From Eubacteriales bacterium (lineage in GTDB: Bacteria; Bacillota; Clostridia; Lachnospirales; Lachnospiraceae): a stretch of DNA of 64,000 bases. The stretch's first letter is position 1. The number at the start of each line of letters is the position of its first letter. The notes under the pieces were generated by a model. It saw nothing but the letters and a program-made list of their open reading frames with translations, was not told the DNA's origin and searched no databases. Made by a program: the position numbers and the translations under genes. Positions 53,535 to 62,915 of the stretch are shown here, piece by piece. The stretch is from NCBI GenBank assembly GCA_030531555.1, contig JAUNNI010000004.1:24273-88272 (forward strand), written 5' to 3'.

Positions 53535-54647
53535 ATGAAAACAGGGTTTTCAAGAGATGATACAAACATCGTAAAAGGGGTAGCGATTATCTCCATGATG
53601 TTTCATCATTGTTTTGTTACAAATGTAAAATTTGCGAAATATGGTGTTTCATTTGCTCCATTTTCTCAGGGACGACTGATTCAGTTTGCCTTATGGGCCA
53701 AAGTATGTGTAGGCATCTTTGTCTTTTTAAGTGCTTATGGTATTACGATTTCTTTGAGAAAATTATATGATGGCAAGAAATACAACAGGGAGAATCTTTC
53801 CTGGATGACTGTGAGAAGAATCTGGAAGATCCTTACGGGATTTTGGCCAATTTATATTATTGTTATCATTGGATGTAAAATATGGGCTCCTGCCAGTTTC
53901 GCGGTATATAAAAGTGGAATTAGTCGAATTATATATATTCTATTCGATTTTTTTGCTGTGTCAGAAATCTTTGATACACCAAAGATGATCGGGACCTGGT
54001 GGTATCTTGGTCTGGCATTTATGGAGATTTTAGTACTTCCATTTTTATATGCCTTTTATCGCCGATATGGCGCATTTATAACAATTACACTCAGTTATTT
54101 TTTACCTTATGTCTTAGGTCTCTCTATGACAAATTTTTTGCGCTATCTTCCAACCATGGTGTTAGGAATTTGGTTTGCACAGGATAATTTGTTTCCGGTA
54201 ATTCGAAGGTGGGAATTACCAAAACTTGGAATACTGATTACACGAATTGTGGAATTTATTTTTCTGTTGGCTGTGATTTTATTTTCCGTGTGGATGAAGA
54301 CAAGTAAGTTTGGAAAGGCACATACTAATATTTCGGATAGTATTGCACCGATGGCTGTGATTTTATTTACCTATCTCTTCTTATCGGTGGTTCCAATTGT
54401 TCGTAATATACTGAAAGTTCTTGGCGTTTATTCCATGAATATTTTCCTGTTTCATAATTTCATTCGAGCAAGATGGTTCGAGGGCTTTACCTATTCCTTC
54501 CGATACTGGTGGCTCATTACACTTGTTCTCCTTTTGGACACCTTTGTCTTCTCGGTTATCGTAGAAGTAGTGAAAAAATACAGTGGGTATGAGCGGCTGG
54601 TCTCTTACATAGAGGGGCGTTTACAGAAAATGATTATGAAAAAATAA
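53535..54647 (+). CDS. Acyltransferase-3-family membrane protein
   Basis: 370 residues with about ten membrane segments. The N-terminal 'DTNIVKGVAIISMMFHHCF' carries the histidine pair typical of the acyltransferase-3 family, which moves acyl groups across or at the membrane onto cell-surface sugars; the C-terminal 'MNIFLFHNFIRARW' is also typical. Probably O-acetylates a wall glycan or polymer. It is followed 37 bases later by a second member of the same superfamily. Confidence 0.82.
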   Translation: MKTGFSRDDTNIVKGVAIISMMFHHCFVTNVKFAKYGVSFAPFSQGRLIQFALWAKVCVGIFVFLSAYGITISLRKLYDGKKYNRENLSWMTVRRIWKILTGFWPIYIIVIIGCKIWAPASFAVYKSGISRIIYILFDFFAVSEIFDTPKMIGTWWYLGLAFMEILVLPFLYAFYRRYGAFITITLSYFLPYVLGLSMTNFLRYLPTMVLGIWFAQDNLFPVIRRWELPKLGILITRIVEFIFLLAVILFSVWMKTSKFGKAHTNISDSIAPMAVILFTYLFLSVVPIVRNILKVLGVYSMNIFLFHNFIRARWFEGFTYSFRYWWLITLVLLLDTFVFSVIVEVVKKYSGYERLVSYIEGRLQKMIMKK

Positions 54648-54684
54648 AATTACTATTTGATTATTTTTATGGAGGGATTGGAAA

Positions 54685-55662
54685 ATGCAGCAAAGAAAAT
54701 ACTATGATGAGATTACCATAGCAAAAGGAATAGGTATTTTGCTTGTTGTACTAGGTCACGCCATAAAACAAATCGGAGTGGAAGATTCCATATCGACCAC
54801 CATTCTTCAGGTGATTTATAGCTTCCATATGCCTTTATTTTTTGTACTTTCCGGCTTTGTCTCCGTGAAGATTCTTTCTTATGAAGGGAAAGAATACGGA
54901 AGCTTCCTTAAAAAGCGTGCATGCAGGCTTTTGATTCCATATTTTGTGGTGGGCATTCTGTATCTGCCTTTAAAATATCTTCTTTCCCAATTTGCCAGAA
55001 AACCATATGATTTTGCAAATTGCTGGAGATTGATCCTTGGAGAAAATCCAAATACAACTTTGTGGTTTTTATATATTTTATTCCTTGTATCAGTCCTTAC
55101 CTTACTCTTGGTAAGAAAAAATACACTTCATATTTTTTTGATTTTTGCTGCAGTGCTTTCCGTGCTGACCTTTCATTTTGGCTGGGAAATCAAAGTGACA
55201 AAATATTTTTTCTTCTTCCTTCTTGGTATTTATCTTAGAATACATTATGGAGTATGGAAGAAAATGATGGAAAAAGTATGGTTTGTTTTCCTTGCTTTCC
55301 TCGTTTTTTTAGCAGGAAATATAGCACTTTATTATGGAATGGAAATGGCAGGATTTTTTACATCCATCTCTGGAATGATTCTGACTCTTGTCTTTTCATT
55401 AAAAATTTTATCCATAAAAAAAGAAAAACACGGTATGCTTTACCGTTTTGGGGATGCCAGTATGGATATTTATATTTTATCTGATATTGTTCAGACGGTA
55501 CTTCGTCTGGCTTTTTGGAATATTTTGCATCTTCCTGCTGTGTTTGTTATGGTTATTTGCTTCGTTGGAGGTATATATGGATCCATAATTGCAGCAAAAT
55601 GGATTCTTCGGAGATTTTACATTTTCCGTATGTTATTCTTTGGAGAATGGGAACACAGATAA
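54685..55662 (+). CDS. Acyltransferase-3-family membrane protein (fucose-4-O-acetylase type)
   Basis: 325 residues with about nine membrane segments. Opens 'YYDEITIAKGIGILLVVLGHAI' and 'IYSFHMPLFFVLSGFV', the pattern of the fucose-4-O-acetylase-like subgroup (HXXXXXD-type histidine within the first helix). It differs clearly from the preceding acyltransferase, so the two are unlikely to be a recent duplication. RBS ggaggga. It is followed by an SGNH-like hydrolase, a common partner for O-acetylation. Confidence 0.85.
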   Translation: MQQRKYYDEITIAKGIGILLVVLGHAIKQIGVEDSISTTILQVIYSFHMPLFFVLSGFVSVKILSYEGKEYGSFLKKRACRLLIPYFVVGILYLPLKYLLSQFARKPYDFANCWRLILGENPNTTLWFLYILFLVSVLTLLLVRKNTLHIFLIFAAVLSVLTFHFGWEIKVTKYFFFFLLGIYLRIHYGVWKKMMEKVWFVFLAFLVFLAGNIALYYGMEMAGFFTSISGMILTLVFSLKILSIKKEKHGMLYRFGDASMDIYILSDIVQTVLRLAFWNILHLPAVFVMVICFVGGIYGSIIAAKWILRRFYIFRMLFFGEWEHR

Positions 55663-55720
55663 TAATACGTGACAAAAATTGAGCATAAGTTGATTATAGC
55701 ATATAGGAAAGGATAGTATT

Positions 55721-56557
55721 ATGTACTTGAAAAAAATTTGTAAAAAGGTTGCCTGTGTTTTGATGGCTACATTGATGTTACTTCCGGCTATTCCGACAAA
55801 AGCAGGTACTGTTACCATTGAAAAATATGTCGATGCATCAGATGCAATTAATCTTTGGGTTGGAGATTCCCGTACGGTATTGATTTATCAGGATTTGATG
55901 TATAATGTTCGTGGAAAAGGGTATGCTTCTAGTCTTTTCAAAAAAGGAAGATATATCTATTTGAAATATGGTGATTGTTATGCAGGAAGAGGAACCGGTT
56001 ATTATTTTGTGAAAAATGCAGATAAAACCATTCGTTCTACGATCAGTCAGCCAGGGAGACAGAATGTAGTATTTGGATCTGGTGTCAATGACATGTGGAA
56101 TCCGATTTTAAGTCCATTTAAGAAGAGAATCGGAGGAAAACTCGTTTCTGAAAATCCAGAGGTTTTGGCCAGAGAGTATTGGAAATTATATTATAAAAGA
56201 TATATCAGCAGATATCCGGAAGATAGATTCTATCTCCTTTCTGTCAATCCAGTCTATGGAACGACCAAGTTAGAAGGAACAAAACTGAATAACGCAAAAA
56301 TTAAGAGATTTAATGCTACTTTGAAAAAATACATTAAGAATTCTCCAATGAAGAATGTGGTATTTGTGGATACTTATAATGACATTTTCATTAAAAGAAA
56401 ATGGGCTAATTGTAAAAAAGCATATCGATATGCAGCAACTTATCGTAAGCTTCCTGGCTTATTAAAAGAAAGAAATTCCTTCCAGCTCCATTATACCAGA
56501 GCAGCTGACCAGGAAATATATCGCTATGTGAATAAGACGATTATTGAAGATAAGTAG
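55721..56557 (+). CDS. Secreted SGNH/GDSL-like hydrolase
   Basis: 278 residues. Signal peptide (1-28, cut near 'TKA'). The SGNH blocks are recognisable: S50 in 'WVGDSRT', N123 in 'FGSGVNDMW', H257 in 'FQLHYT'; the Asp that normally comes three before the His is absent ('SFQLH'). The family includes acetyl-esterases and acetyl-transferases of wall polymers (for example the PatB/OatA catalytic part). Together with the two membrane acyltransferases upstream it could complete an O-acetylation route; that is inference. Confidence 0.75.
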   Translation: MYLKKICKKVACVLMATLMLLPAIPTKAGTVTIEKYVDASDAINLWVGDSRTVLIYQDLMYNVRGKGYASSLFKKGRYIYLKYGDCYAGRGTGYYFVKNADKTIRSTISQPGRQNVVFGSGVNDMWNPILSPFKKRIGGKLVSENPEVLAREYWKLYYKRYISRYPEDRFYLLSVNPVYGTTKLEGTKLNNAKIKRFNATLKKYIKNSPMKNVVFVDTYNDIFIKRKWANCKKAYRYAATYRKLPGLLKERNSFQLHYTRAADQEIYRYVNKTIIEDK

Positions 56558-56603
56558 ATCCCATCCATTTTTGTTTCAATGACATATGATAAAAGGTGAA
56601 GTT

Positions 56604-58133
56604 ATGAGAGAAAAGTTATATAACCGATTGCTTACAGGATTATTATTTATTTTGATAGTTTTTAGTGTTTTGGGACTTACCCATACCTTAAAGGCCAATG
56701 CATCTACAGCAACTACTGCTACAGAAGTTGCTACAACAACGAAGAAAGCGAAACCAAAACTTGCAGTAACTTCCATTGGGCTTGCAAAAGGAAAAACATA
56801 CCAGTTAAAGCTATTAAATGCAAGTGGTACCATTAAATGGTCTTCCAGTAATAAAAAAGTTGCTAAAGTAAACTCCAAAGGAAAAGTGACTGCATTGCAT
56901 CATGGTACTGTAAAAATTAAAGCGGTTTATAAAAAGAAAACTTATACCTGTAAGGTGAAAGTAATCAGTTTAAACTATACGCAAGCAACCATTGGTGTTG
57001 GAAAAAAGCTTTCCCTTAAAGTGAAAAATGGAAAGAATACGAAATGGTCTTCCAGTAATACAAAAATTGCCACAGTTAGTTCCAAAGGTACCGTAAAGGC
57101 GTTAAAAAGCGGAAAAGTAACCATTACTTGTAAATCAAATAGTGGGAAAATAAAATGTACAGTTTACATTCCTCAAATTGTTGTAAAATCAGAAAAAATT
57201 GCAGTAAATCGAAAGGGAACTTTACAGATTTCCAATACAGGAAATGCATGCAAGTGGTCCAGCTCTTTAAAGAGTGTTGCAACGGTAGATAAAAATGGTG
57301 TGGTAACTGGCTTGAAAGCAGGAACTGTAACTATCACCTGTAAAACAGGTCTTGCAACTCTGACTTATAAGTTGGAAATCGTGGATCCACTTGACATTGT
57401 TACACAAAGAAGTTCCCTGCCATATCCTACGACTAGAAGCAATCAGCCACCTTCTATTAGCGTAAAAATCAACAGTTTTCCAGAAGAAAGAACTTATACT
57501 ATCTTCCGTCAGAACAGTTCGGAGAATCTTATTTCACAATATCCAAGCTTCATGCCGTGGCATGGTTGTTCGGCTTCTGCTTTGACCACAGTTTTGACAG
57601 CCTATGCAGGATATACAGGAACTCCTGCCGATATGATTATGAATTTGGAAAAACAGGTTTTTGGTGAAGATGCCTGGAAGAAGAATTATGATAAATATAG
57701 CAGTAGCTCCAGCTTAGATTTGTCAAGGCCGATCAGCCAGTATGGTATGACACAAGTTCTCACCCGAAAAGGTGTAAAACACCGTTATGTAAGAACCTTT
57801 ACCAAGGAAGAAGCAAAAGTGGAGATTGAGGATCACTTAAAAACTGGTAATCCAATCATTTTTGTTGCCAGCGCCAGTGATGGAAAGTCCACAAAGTTTA
57901 CTACTAGCTACCATACTATGGTTATGCTTGGAATGACAGAAACAGATCAGGTAATTATTGCAGATTCTGTGGATCGAACCAAAGAGAACTTTGGATATGA
58001 TACCAGAATTAAATATTCCACAATCAATGAAATTATTAATTTCATATTTGCCTGCACCAATCCAACATCCACATCCAAGTATTGGAATGGTCGAGAGGGA
58101 TGCGGCGGATATATTTTGATTAACCCAATGTAA
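56604..58133 (+). CDS. Secreted protein with three BIG2-type domains and a C39-like peptidase domain
   Basis: 509 residues. An N-terminal membrane/signal segment (about 8-28), three Ig-like BIG2 repeats (about 45-125, 125-190, 190-255; each with a 'WSSSNKKVAKVNSKGKV'-type core), then a papain-fold C39_2-like domain (about 280-509) with the candidate triad C322 ('WHGCSAS'), H437 ('SYHTMVM') and D454 ('IADSVD'). Start ATG 56604 with AAAAGG upstream, rather than ATG 56586. Probably an adhesive cell-surface peptidase. The C-terminal domain closely resembles the next gene. Confidence 0.82.
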   Translation: MREKLYNRLLTGLLFILIVFSVLGLTHTLKANASTATTATEVATTTKKAKPKLAVTSIGLAKGKTYQLKLLNASGTIKWSSSNKKVAKVNSKGKVTALHHGTVKIKAVYKKKTYTCKVKVISLNYTQATIGVGKKLSLKVKNGKNTKWSSSNTKIATVSSKGTVKALKSGKVTITCKSNSGKIKCTVYIPQIVVKSEKIAVNRKGTLQISNTGNACKWSSSLKSVATVDKNGVVTGLKAGTVTITCKTGLATLTYKLEIVDPLDIVTQRSSLPYPTTRSNQPPSISVKINSFPEERTYTIFRQNSSENLISQYPSFMPWHGCSASALTTVLTAYAGYTGTPADMIMNLEKQVFGEDAWKKNYDKYSSSSSLDLSRPISQYGMTQVLTRKGVKHRYVRTFTKEEAKVEIEDHLKTGNPIIFVASASDGKSTKFTTSYHTMVMLGMTETDQVIIADSVDRTKENFGYDTRIKYSTINEIINFIFACTNPTSTSKYWNGREGCGGYILINPM

Positions 58134-58147
58134 AAGGAGAAAGACTG

Positions 58148-58972
58148 ATGAAGTTTCGAAAGAGTCTTATTGCTTTGGCCTGTTTCATGGTACTTTCCTT
58201 TGTGACAGCGCCTGTTGTAAATGCGGCAGACTTCGTAGCAACACAGATTACTACACCGGAAGCATCTTTGCCAAAAGAAACAGACGAAGCTAAAACAATC
58301 GTAAAGATTAATAGTAAAAACGGATATCGTACATTCAAAATTTACGGGCAACATAGAAATCCTTATAAGAAGGATAAATACCTTGAAATGCATGGTTGTG
58401 CTTTATGTTCTTTGACCACTGGTCTTGCAGCCTACCTTCCAAATAAATTTGGAAATTATACACCTTATCAGGTTCGCACCAAAGTGGAAAAGAAGGTTTT
58501 TGGAGCAAAGATTTACAAAGCAAACTATTCCAAGAAACTTCGTAGTCAGATGCCGGTTTCTATGTATGGAATTTCAAAAATATTTAAATCCATGGGGATT
58601 AAAACAAAGTATGTTCGGAAGTTTTCCAATGCCAGTGCAGAAAAAGAAATTGAAACACATTTAAAAACTGGAAACATCGTATACATTGAAAGTAATGATC
58701 GTCCACAGGTGAATGGAAAATACGGAAAATGTACAAAAAAATGGTCGAGTTCAAAACATACCATGATTCTGTTGGGAATGACCGATACAGGCAAGGTGAT
58801 CGTATCAGATTCCTCTGATCGTAAATGGTCCAAAAAGAATCAAAGAATCAAATACACAACTGTTAAGGAAATCGTATCCTATTTGATTCCTTGTAAATCT
58901 TCAGCAAAAACGTGTTATTTTTCGAAAACAGCAGCTTGCGGTGGATATGTTTTGATCAACCCACAGAAATAA
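58148..58972 (+). CDS. Secreted C39-like cysteine peptidase, paralogue of the preceding gene
   Basis: 274 residues. Signal peptide (about 1-27, 'VNAA'), then one C39_2-like domain with C84 ('MHGCALC'), H204 ('SKHTMIL') and D221 ('VSDSSD'). It shares with the C-terminal half of the previous protein the blocks 'VEKKVFGAK', 'SMYGISKIFKSMGIKTKYVR', 'EIETHLKTGN' and the ending 'ACGGYVLINP'. It lacks the BIG2 repeats, so it is a stand-alone version made by duplication. It starts 14 bases after its paralogue, with AAAGGAG as ribosome site, so the two are co-transcribed. Confidence 0.8.
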   Translation: MKFRKSLIALACFMVLSFVTAPVVNAADFVATQITTPEASLPKETDEAKTIVKINSKNGYRTFKIYGQHRNPYKKDKYLEMHGCALCSLTTGLAAYLPNKFGNYTPYQVRTKVEKKVFGAKIYKANYSKKLRSQMPVSMYGISKIFKSMGIKTKYVRKFSNASAEKEIETHLKTGNIVYIESNDRPQVNGKYGKCTKKWSSSKHTMILLGMTDTGKVIVSDSSDRKWSKKNQRIKYTTVKEIVSYLIPCKSSAKTCYFSKTAACGGYVLINPQK

Positions 58973-58990
58973 AATCGGAATGTAGAATAT

Positions 58991-59019
58991 AAAAGAGATT
59001 CCCTGGGAATCTCTTTTTG
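58991..59019 (+). terminator. Terminator after the C39-like pair
   Basis: AAAAGAGATTCC pairs with GGAATCTCTTTTT around a CTG loop. Confidence 0.9.
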
Positions 59020-59061
59020 TCGATTATATAAAAAGGAGAAAAATCCCATTGGAGGGTAGAT

Positions 59062-62000
59062 ATGAATAATATTTTTATAGTATTAATGATTGTCAGTTTT
59101 TTGATAACTACAGGATATATATTTTTTATGGTGAAAAGAAAGAGAGATACCATGGTTCTTGAATATCATTTAGTATGGTGCTTCCTTCTTTCTTTCATGG
59201 CTTATTATGTAGTCAGCATGGTGACTATGAAAAAGTTTTTACATTATGAGATAACAAAAGCATTAATTAAAACAGTCACATTCGAAGAACTGACTGTTTA
59301 TGTTGGATTTATTCTGATCCCGGCTACTCTTTTCCTTTTAGCAACAGTAGTAGTTTCTGTCATGAACTGGAAGAAAATGAAACAGAAAAAAGGGATGATT
59401 GGGAGAAAGGGATTGGTACGTTCTGTGGATGGATCTTTGACAAAAATTGCCGAAAAGCATCCATATGTTGTTTTCTTTTTCCTATATACCATTCTATTTG
59501 CAATAACTGCCTTCTTATTTTTCTCTGCTTTGATTGGTAGTAAAAAGTCATTGATCTGGACCATTGATGGTATGCCACAGTACGTTCCATATCTGAAATA
59601 TACTGGAGAATACTTAAGAGAAGGAATTCGAACCATTGCAAGAGGCGATATTTCTTTGAAAATGTTTGACTTTAATATTGGTATGGGTGAGGATATCACA
59701 ACAGCTCTACGAACTCATTTTACTGAATTGGTCAGTGTGTTTATTCCTTCAGCTAAGACAGCAGAATTTTATGATTATTTAATGATCGGAAGATTTTATC
59801 TTGCCGGATTGTCCTTTGCTGTATTTTGTCGATATCACAAAAAACCATGGATGAGTACCATGATTGGTAGCTTAATCTATGTATTCAGTGGATTTACCTT
59901 GAATTTTGGAGTGAGACACCCAATTTTCAGTGCACCAATCATTTATTTACCACTTTTATTGGTGGCAATCGATCGATTGATTAAAGATGGAAAATGTCTG
60001 CTTTATGCTTTGTTAGTTGGAATGTCTTTATTTTCCAACTACTATTTCCTCTATATTAATACCTTTGCCATGGGTATTTATGCCTTGATTCGTTTCTTTA
60101 GCATCCATAAAAAAGAAAGAATCCGAGAGTTTTTCTTGATGATGATTCGTATTATCAGCTCTTATATTCTGGGGTGTGCCATGGCATCAGTTGTGTTTTT
60201 GCCAACGTTGATTCGAACTTTATCATCGGAGCGTGTGGGAAGTGGTTCATCCAGAATCTTGACAGAAAGTCTTTGGAATTATGGAGATAAGCGCCTGATC
60301 AGGATCTTTATTTCTTCCATTGCTGGAAAATATACAGCAGGCTATACCAGTTATTTTGCATGTGCAGCCATTGTATTGCCAGCGGTTGCAGCTTTGCTTC
60401 TGGGATCGGTTCGTAAAAAACTTGGTGTCAAGATTGCATTTGTTTTGGAAGTGATATTCCTTTCTGTTCCGGTTTTTGGTTTCATTTTTGCCGGATTTAG
60501 TAATACAAATAATCGATGGGCATATGCAGTAGTTTTCACCATGGCTTATATTACTGTAGAGATGGTTGAAGATCTCAGAAAACTTCATTTTCTGCAGATA
60601 CTAGCAGTGATTGCAGTGGCTAGCTTATACTATTTTATCTATAAGATGCATTTTGCAAACAATCAGGATATTCGCATGTCCATGATTATTCTTGCGGTAA
60701 CAGTAGGGCTCCTTTTATTTGCAAATATTGCCAAAAATATGAGCCGTTTACAATATAGCATTCTCCTCATGTTCTGTGTCATTCTTTCCTTATTTGTTCA
60801 TGGAAGATATATGTTTGACGGAGGGAAAAGTCCATTTAAAACAGCTTTTATGGATCGGAATGTTTTTGACTCGAAATTTAGTCAGTCAAGATATCATAAT
60901 TTTGCAGAGATTGAAGATGAGGATTTCTATCGATGCGATACTTATCTTACATGGGACTATTATGAAAATACTCCTCTGCTCTTAAAATACAATGGTACAT
61001 CCATGTATAACAGTATTTTAAATAGTGCGGTAATTAACTATCATCGTGAACTTGACAGTATTGGAATCAGCGCAGTTCACCGTTATTATGGACTGGATGG
61101 CAGGACTACTCTTGAAAATCTTGCTAATGTTAAATATTATATGACCGAAAAAGGAAATGATGGAATCGTTCCTTATGGCTTTAAAAAAGCCAGTGGACTA
61201 GGAGATGATAACTATGACATCTACCAAAACAAAAACATGCTTCCAATTGGATATACCTATGATTCATATATGCCAAAGAGTGAATATGAAGAACTTTCTT
61301 CTTTAGAAAAACAAGAAATGCAGATTCGAAGCGTGGTAATTGATACAGAAAAGCAGGAAGAGTTTGTTGATGGATTGACAGCATATGCAGGAGAAAAACC
61401 TGCACAGATAGAAAGTGAAAAAATCAGTGAATTTACTTGTGAGGATGGCGTAGAATTTGAAGATGGTAAGATCCATGTGGAAGACAATGAAACAGGTTTT
61501 ACTTTCAATATTCCAAGAAAGGCCGGCTATGAAGCTTATCTTGCCTTCCACAATCTTGAGACCAATAAAACTCGTGCAGTGGTAAGAGTAGATTGCGGTG
61601 GTTATCGCAAAAAATTAGTGGCGCGTTCAGATAATGAAGTTTACTCCTTAAAACGATCCGATTTCCTTGTGTACCTTGGATATTCTGAGGAAGATGGAGA
61701 GGATAACATTCGTGTATCTTTTGAAACCCATGGAGATTACGGATTAGAGAATGTTGAGGTTCAATATTTATCCATGGATGACTATGAAGAGGTTCTTGCC
61801 GATCGTCAGGAAGAAGCACTTGAGAACGTTGTCATTGGAAAGAATGAAGTAAAAGGTGATGTCAGCATTACCGGCAATAAGGTAATGGCTTTCTCCATTC
61901 CTTATTCCAAAGGATGGAAAGCTTATGTGGATGGAAAAGAAACGGATCTTATCAAGGTGAACACCATGTATATGGGAATTCGTCTTGGCGAGGGAGATCA

Positions 62001-62187
62001 TACCGTTCGTCTTTCCTATGTAACGCCTGGATTTATTCTGGGACTTGCTGTAACTGGAGTTAGTGTGCTCATCTTTTTATTGCTTTGTTTTTTTCACATG
62101 CTTCGTATGCGTACAATCCGAAAGAGAAAGAAGCAGAGAAAAATGAAAGCAAAACAAAAAACAAAAAATAGATCATTAAAGAAATAG
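59062..62187 (+). CDS. YfhO-family multi-pass membrane protein
   Basis: 1041 residues. A short N-terminal helical pair, then about twelve membrane segments to about residue 590, a large outer domain (about 600-985) and a final membrane segment with a very basic tail (KRKKQRKMKAKQK). 'GMPQYVPYLKY' and the long first outer loop ('DFNIGMGEDITTALR') fit the YfhO family, a GT-C-like glycosyltransferase class linked in B. subtilis to lipoteichoic acid glycosylation. It ends the run of envelope genes. The substrate here is unknown. Confidence 0.85.
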   Translation: MNNIFIVLMIVSFLITTGYIFFMVKRKRDTMVLEYHLVWCFLLSFMAYYVVSMVTMKKFLHYEITKALIKTVTFEELTVYVGFILIPATLFLLATVVVSVMNWKKMKQKKGMIGRKGLVRSVDGSLTKIAEKHPYVVFFFLYTILFAITAFLFFSALIGSKKSLIWTIDGMPQYVPYLKYTGEYLREGIRTIARGDISLKMFDFNIGMGEDITTALRTHFTELVSVFIPSAKTAEFYDYLMIGRFYLAGLSFAVFCRYHKKPWMSTMIGSLIYVFSGFTLNFGVRHPIFSAPIIYLPLLLVAIDRLIKDGKCLLYALLVGMSLFSNYYFLYINTFAMGIYALIRFFSIHKKERIREFFLMMIRIISSYILGCAMASVVFLPTLIRTLSSERVGSGSSRILTESLWNYGDKRLIRIFISSIAGKYTAGYTSYFACAAIVLPAVAALLLGSVRKKLGVKIAFVLEVIFLSVPVFGFIFAGFSNTNNRWAYAVVFTMAYITVEMVEDLRKLHFLQILAVIAVASLYYFIYKMHFANNQDIRMSMIILAVTVGLLLFANIAKNMSRLQYSILLMFCVILSLFVHGRYMFDGGKSPFKTAFMDRNVFDSKFSQSRYHNFAEIEDEDFYRCDTYLTWDYYENTPLLLKYNGTSMYNSILNSAVINYHRELDSIGISAVHRYYGLDGRTTLENLANVKYYMTEKGNDGIVPYGFKKASGLGDDNYDIYQNKNMLPIGYTYDSYMPKSEYEELSSLEKQEMQIRSVVIDTEKQEEFVDGLTAYAGEKPAQIESEKISEFTCEDGVEFEDGKIHVEDNETGFTFNIPRKAGYEAYLAFHNLETNKTRAVVRVDCGGYRKKLVARSDNEVYSLKRSDFLVYLGYSEEDGEDNIRVSFETHGDYGLENVEVQYLSMDDYEEVLADRQEEALENVVIGKNEVKGDVSITGNKVMAFSIPYSKGWKAYVDGKETDLIKVNTMYMGIRLGEGDHTVRLSYVTPGFILGLAVTGVSVLIFLLLCFFHMLRMRTIRKRKKQRKMKAKQKTKNRSLKK

Positions 62188-62209
62188 CATATTATAATAA
62201 GAAGAAATG

Positions 62210-62236
62210 ATGCAGCGAAGAGATCCTTTGCTGCAT
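62210..62236 (+). terminator. Hairpin after the YfhO gene
   Basis: ATGCAGCGAAG pairs with CTTTGCTGCAT (11 pairs, one G-U). The following T content (ctatttct) is modest. Confidence 0.55.
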
Positions 62237-62369
62237 CTATTTCTAATCTGCTTCACGTGATCTGATGCAGATAAAAGCCCTGGAAGCAGATTGGATTAGG
62301 ATAAATATACAAAAAAGATAGAAAATGTGTTGATTTCATACCATTTCTTCCGAAAATGAAAGGAATAGA

Positions 62370-62399
62370 TTGACTTATTATCCTCGGTTGTGATATAGT
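62370..62399 (+). promoter_or_regulatory. Promoter of the rpmG-secE-nusG-rplK operon
   Basis: TTGACT (62370-62375) and TATAGT (62394-62399), 18-base spacer. The leader of about 120 bases holds a hairpin, TCTGTAGA (62442-62449) with TCTACAGA (62462-62469). Confidence 0.65.
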
Positions 62400-62525
62400 A
62401 GATTGGCGATGGAATAGGTCTTTTTTTTATGCCTAAATTGTTCTGTAGATTAAGGCAACAGTCTACAGACAAAACATCCGACTTTTTATAAGTCACACAA
62501 AAATAACAAATTGGAGGTGGAAGCA

Positions 62526-62675
62526 GTGCGCGTACGAATCACATTGGCATGTACAGAATGTAAACAGCGTAACTACAATACAACTAAGGAGAAAAAAAAT
62601 CATCCTGAAAGATTAGAAACAAACAAGTATTGTAGATTCTGCAGAAAACATACTGCACACAAAGAAACAAAATAA
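62526..62675 (+). CDS. rpmG: 50S ribosomal protein L33
   Basis: 49 residues, starting with GTG at 62526 behind a strong GGAGGTGG site. The sequence opens '[19 protein letters not shown]' and has the four zinc cysteines C9, C12, C36 and C39, so it is the zinc-binding (C+) form. It is the first gene of the secE-nusG-rplK group, as in many Firmicutes. No tRNA-Trp gene lies between it and secE. Confidence 0.96.
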   Translation: MRVRITLACTECKQRNYNTTKEKKNHPERLETNKYCRFCRKHTAHKETK

Positions 62676-62702
62676 TCTGACCAGATTTTAAGGAGTGATA
62701 AC

Positions 62703-62900
62703 ATGAACGATGAGACAAAGAAGACGGGAATCAAAAAATGGTTTCAGGGCCTTCAGGCAGAGTTTCATAAAATCAGCTGGCCAGATAAGGATACGCTCAT
62801 TCGAGAAACTATGACTGTAACGGTTGTGTCCGTTGTCCTCGGTATTATCATTGCTACCCTGGATATGATTCTTCAGTATGGAATTAATTTTTTGGTCTAA
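62703..62900 (+). CDS. secE: Preprotein translocase subunit SecE
   Basis: 65 residues. A short basic/acidic amphipathic start, 'FQGLQAEFHKISWPDKDTLIRET', then one membrane segment ('VTVVSVVLGIIIATLDMILQYG'). This is the single-helix Gram-positive form, which clamps SecY. RBS aaggag. Confidence 0.95.
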   Translation: MNDETKKTGIKKWFQGLQAEFHKISWPDKDTLIRETMTVTVVSVVLGIIIATLDMILQYGINFLV

Positions 62901-62915
62901 GGGAGGATGGAAGAT

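Noticed and set aside
62676-62702. tRNA-Trp between rpmG and secE, as in some bacteria
   Set aside because: The gap is only 27 bases.
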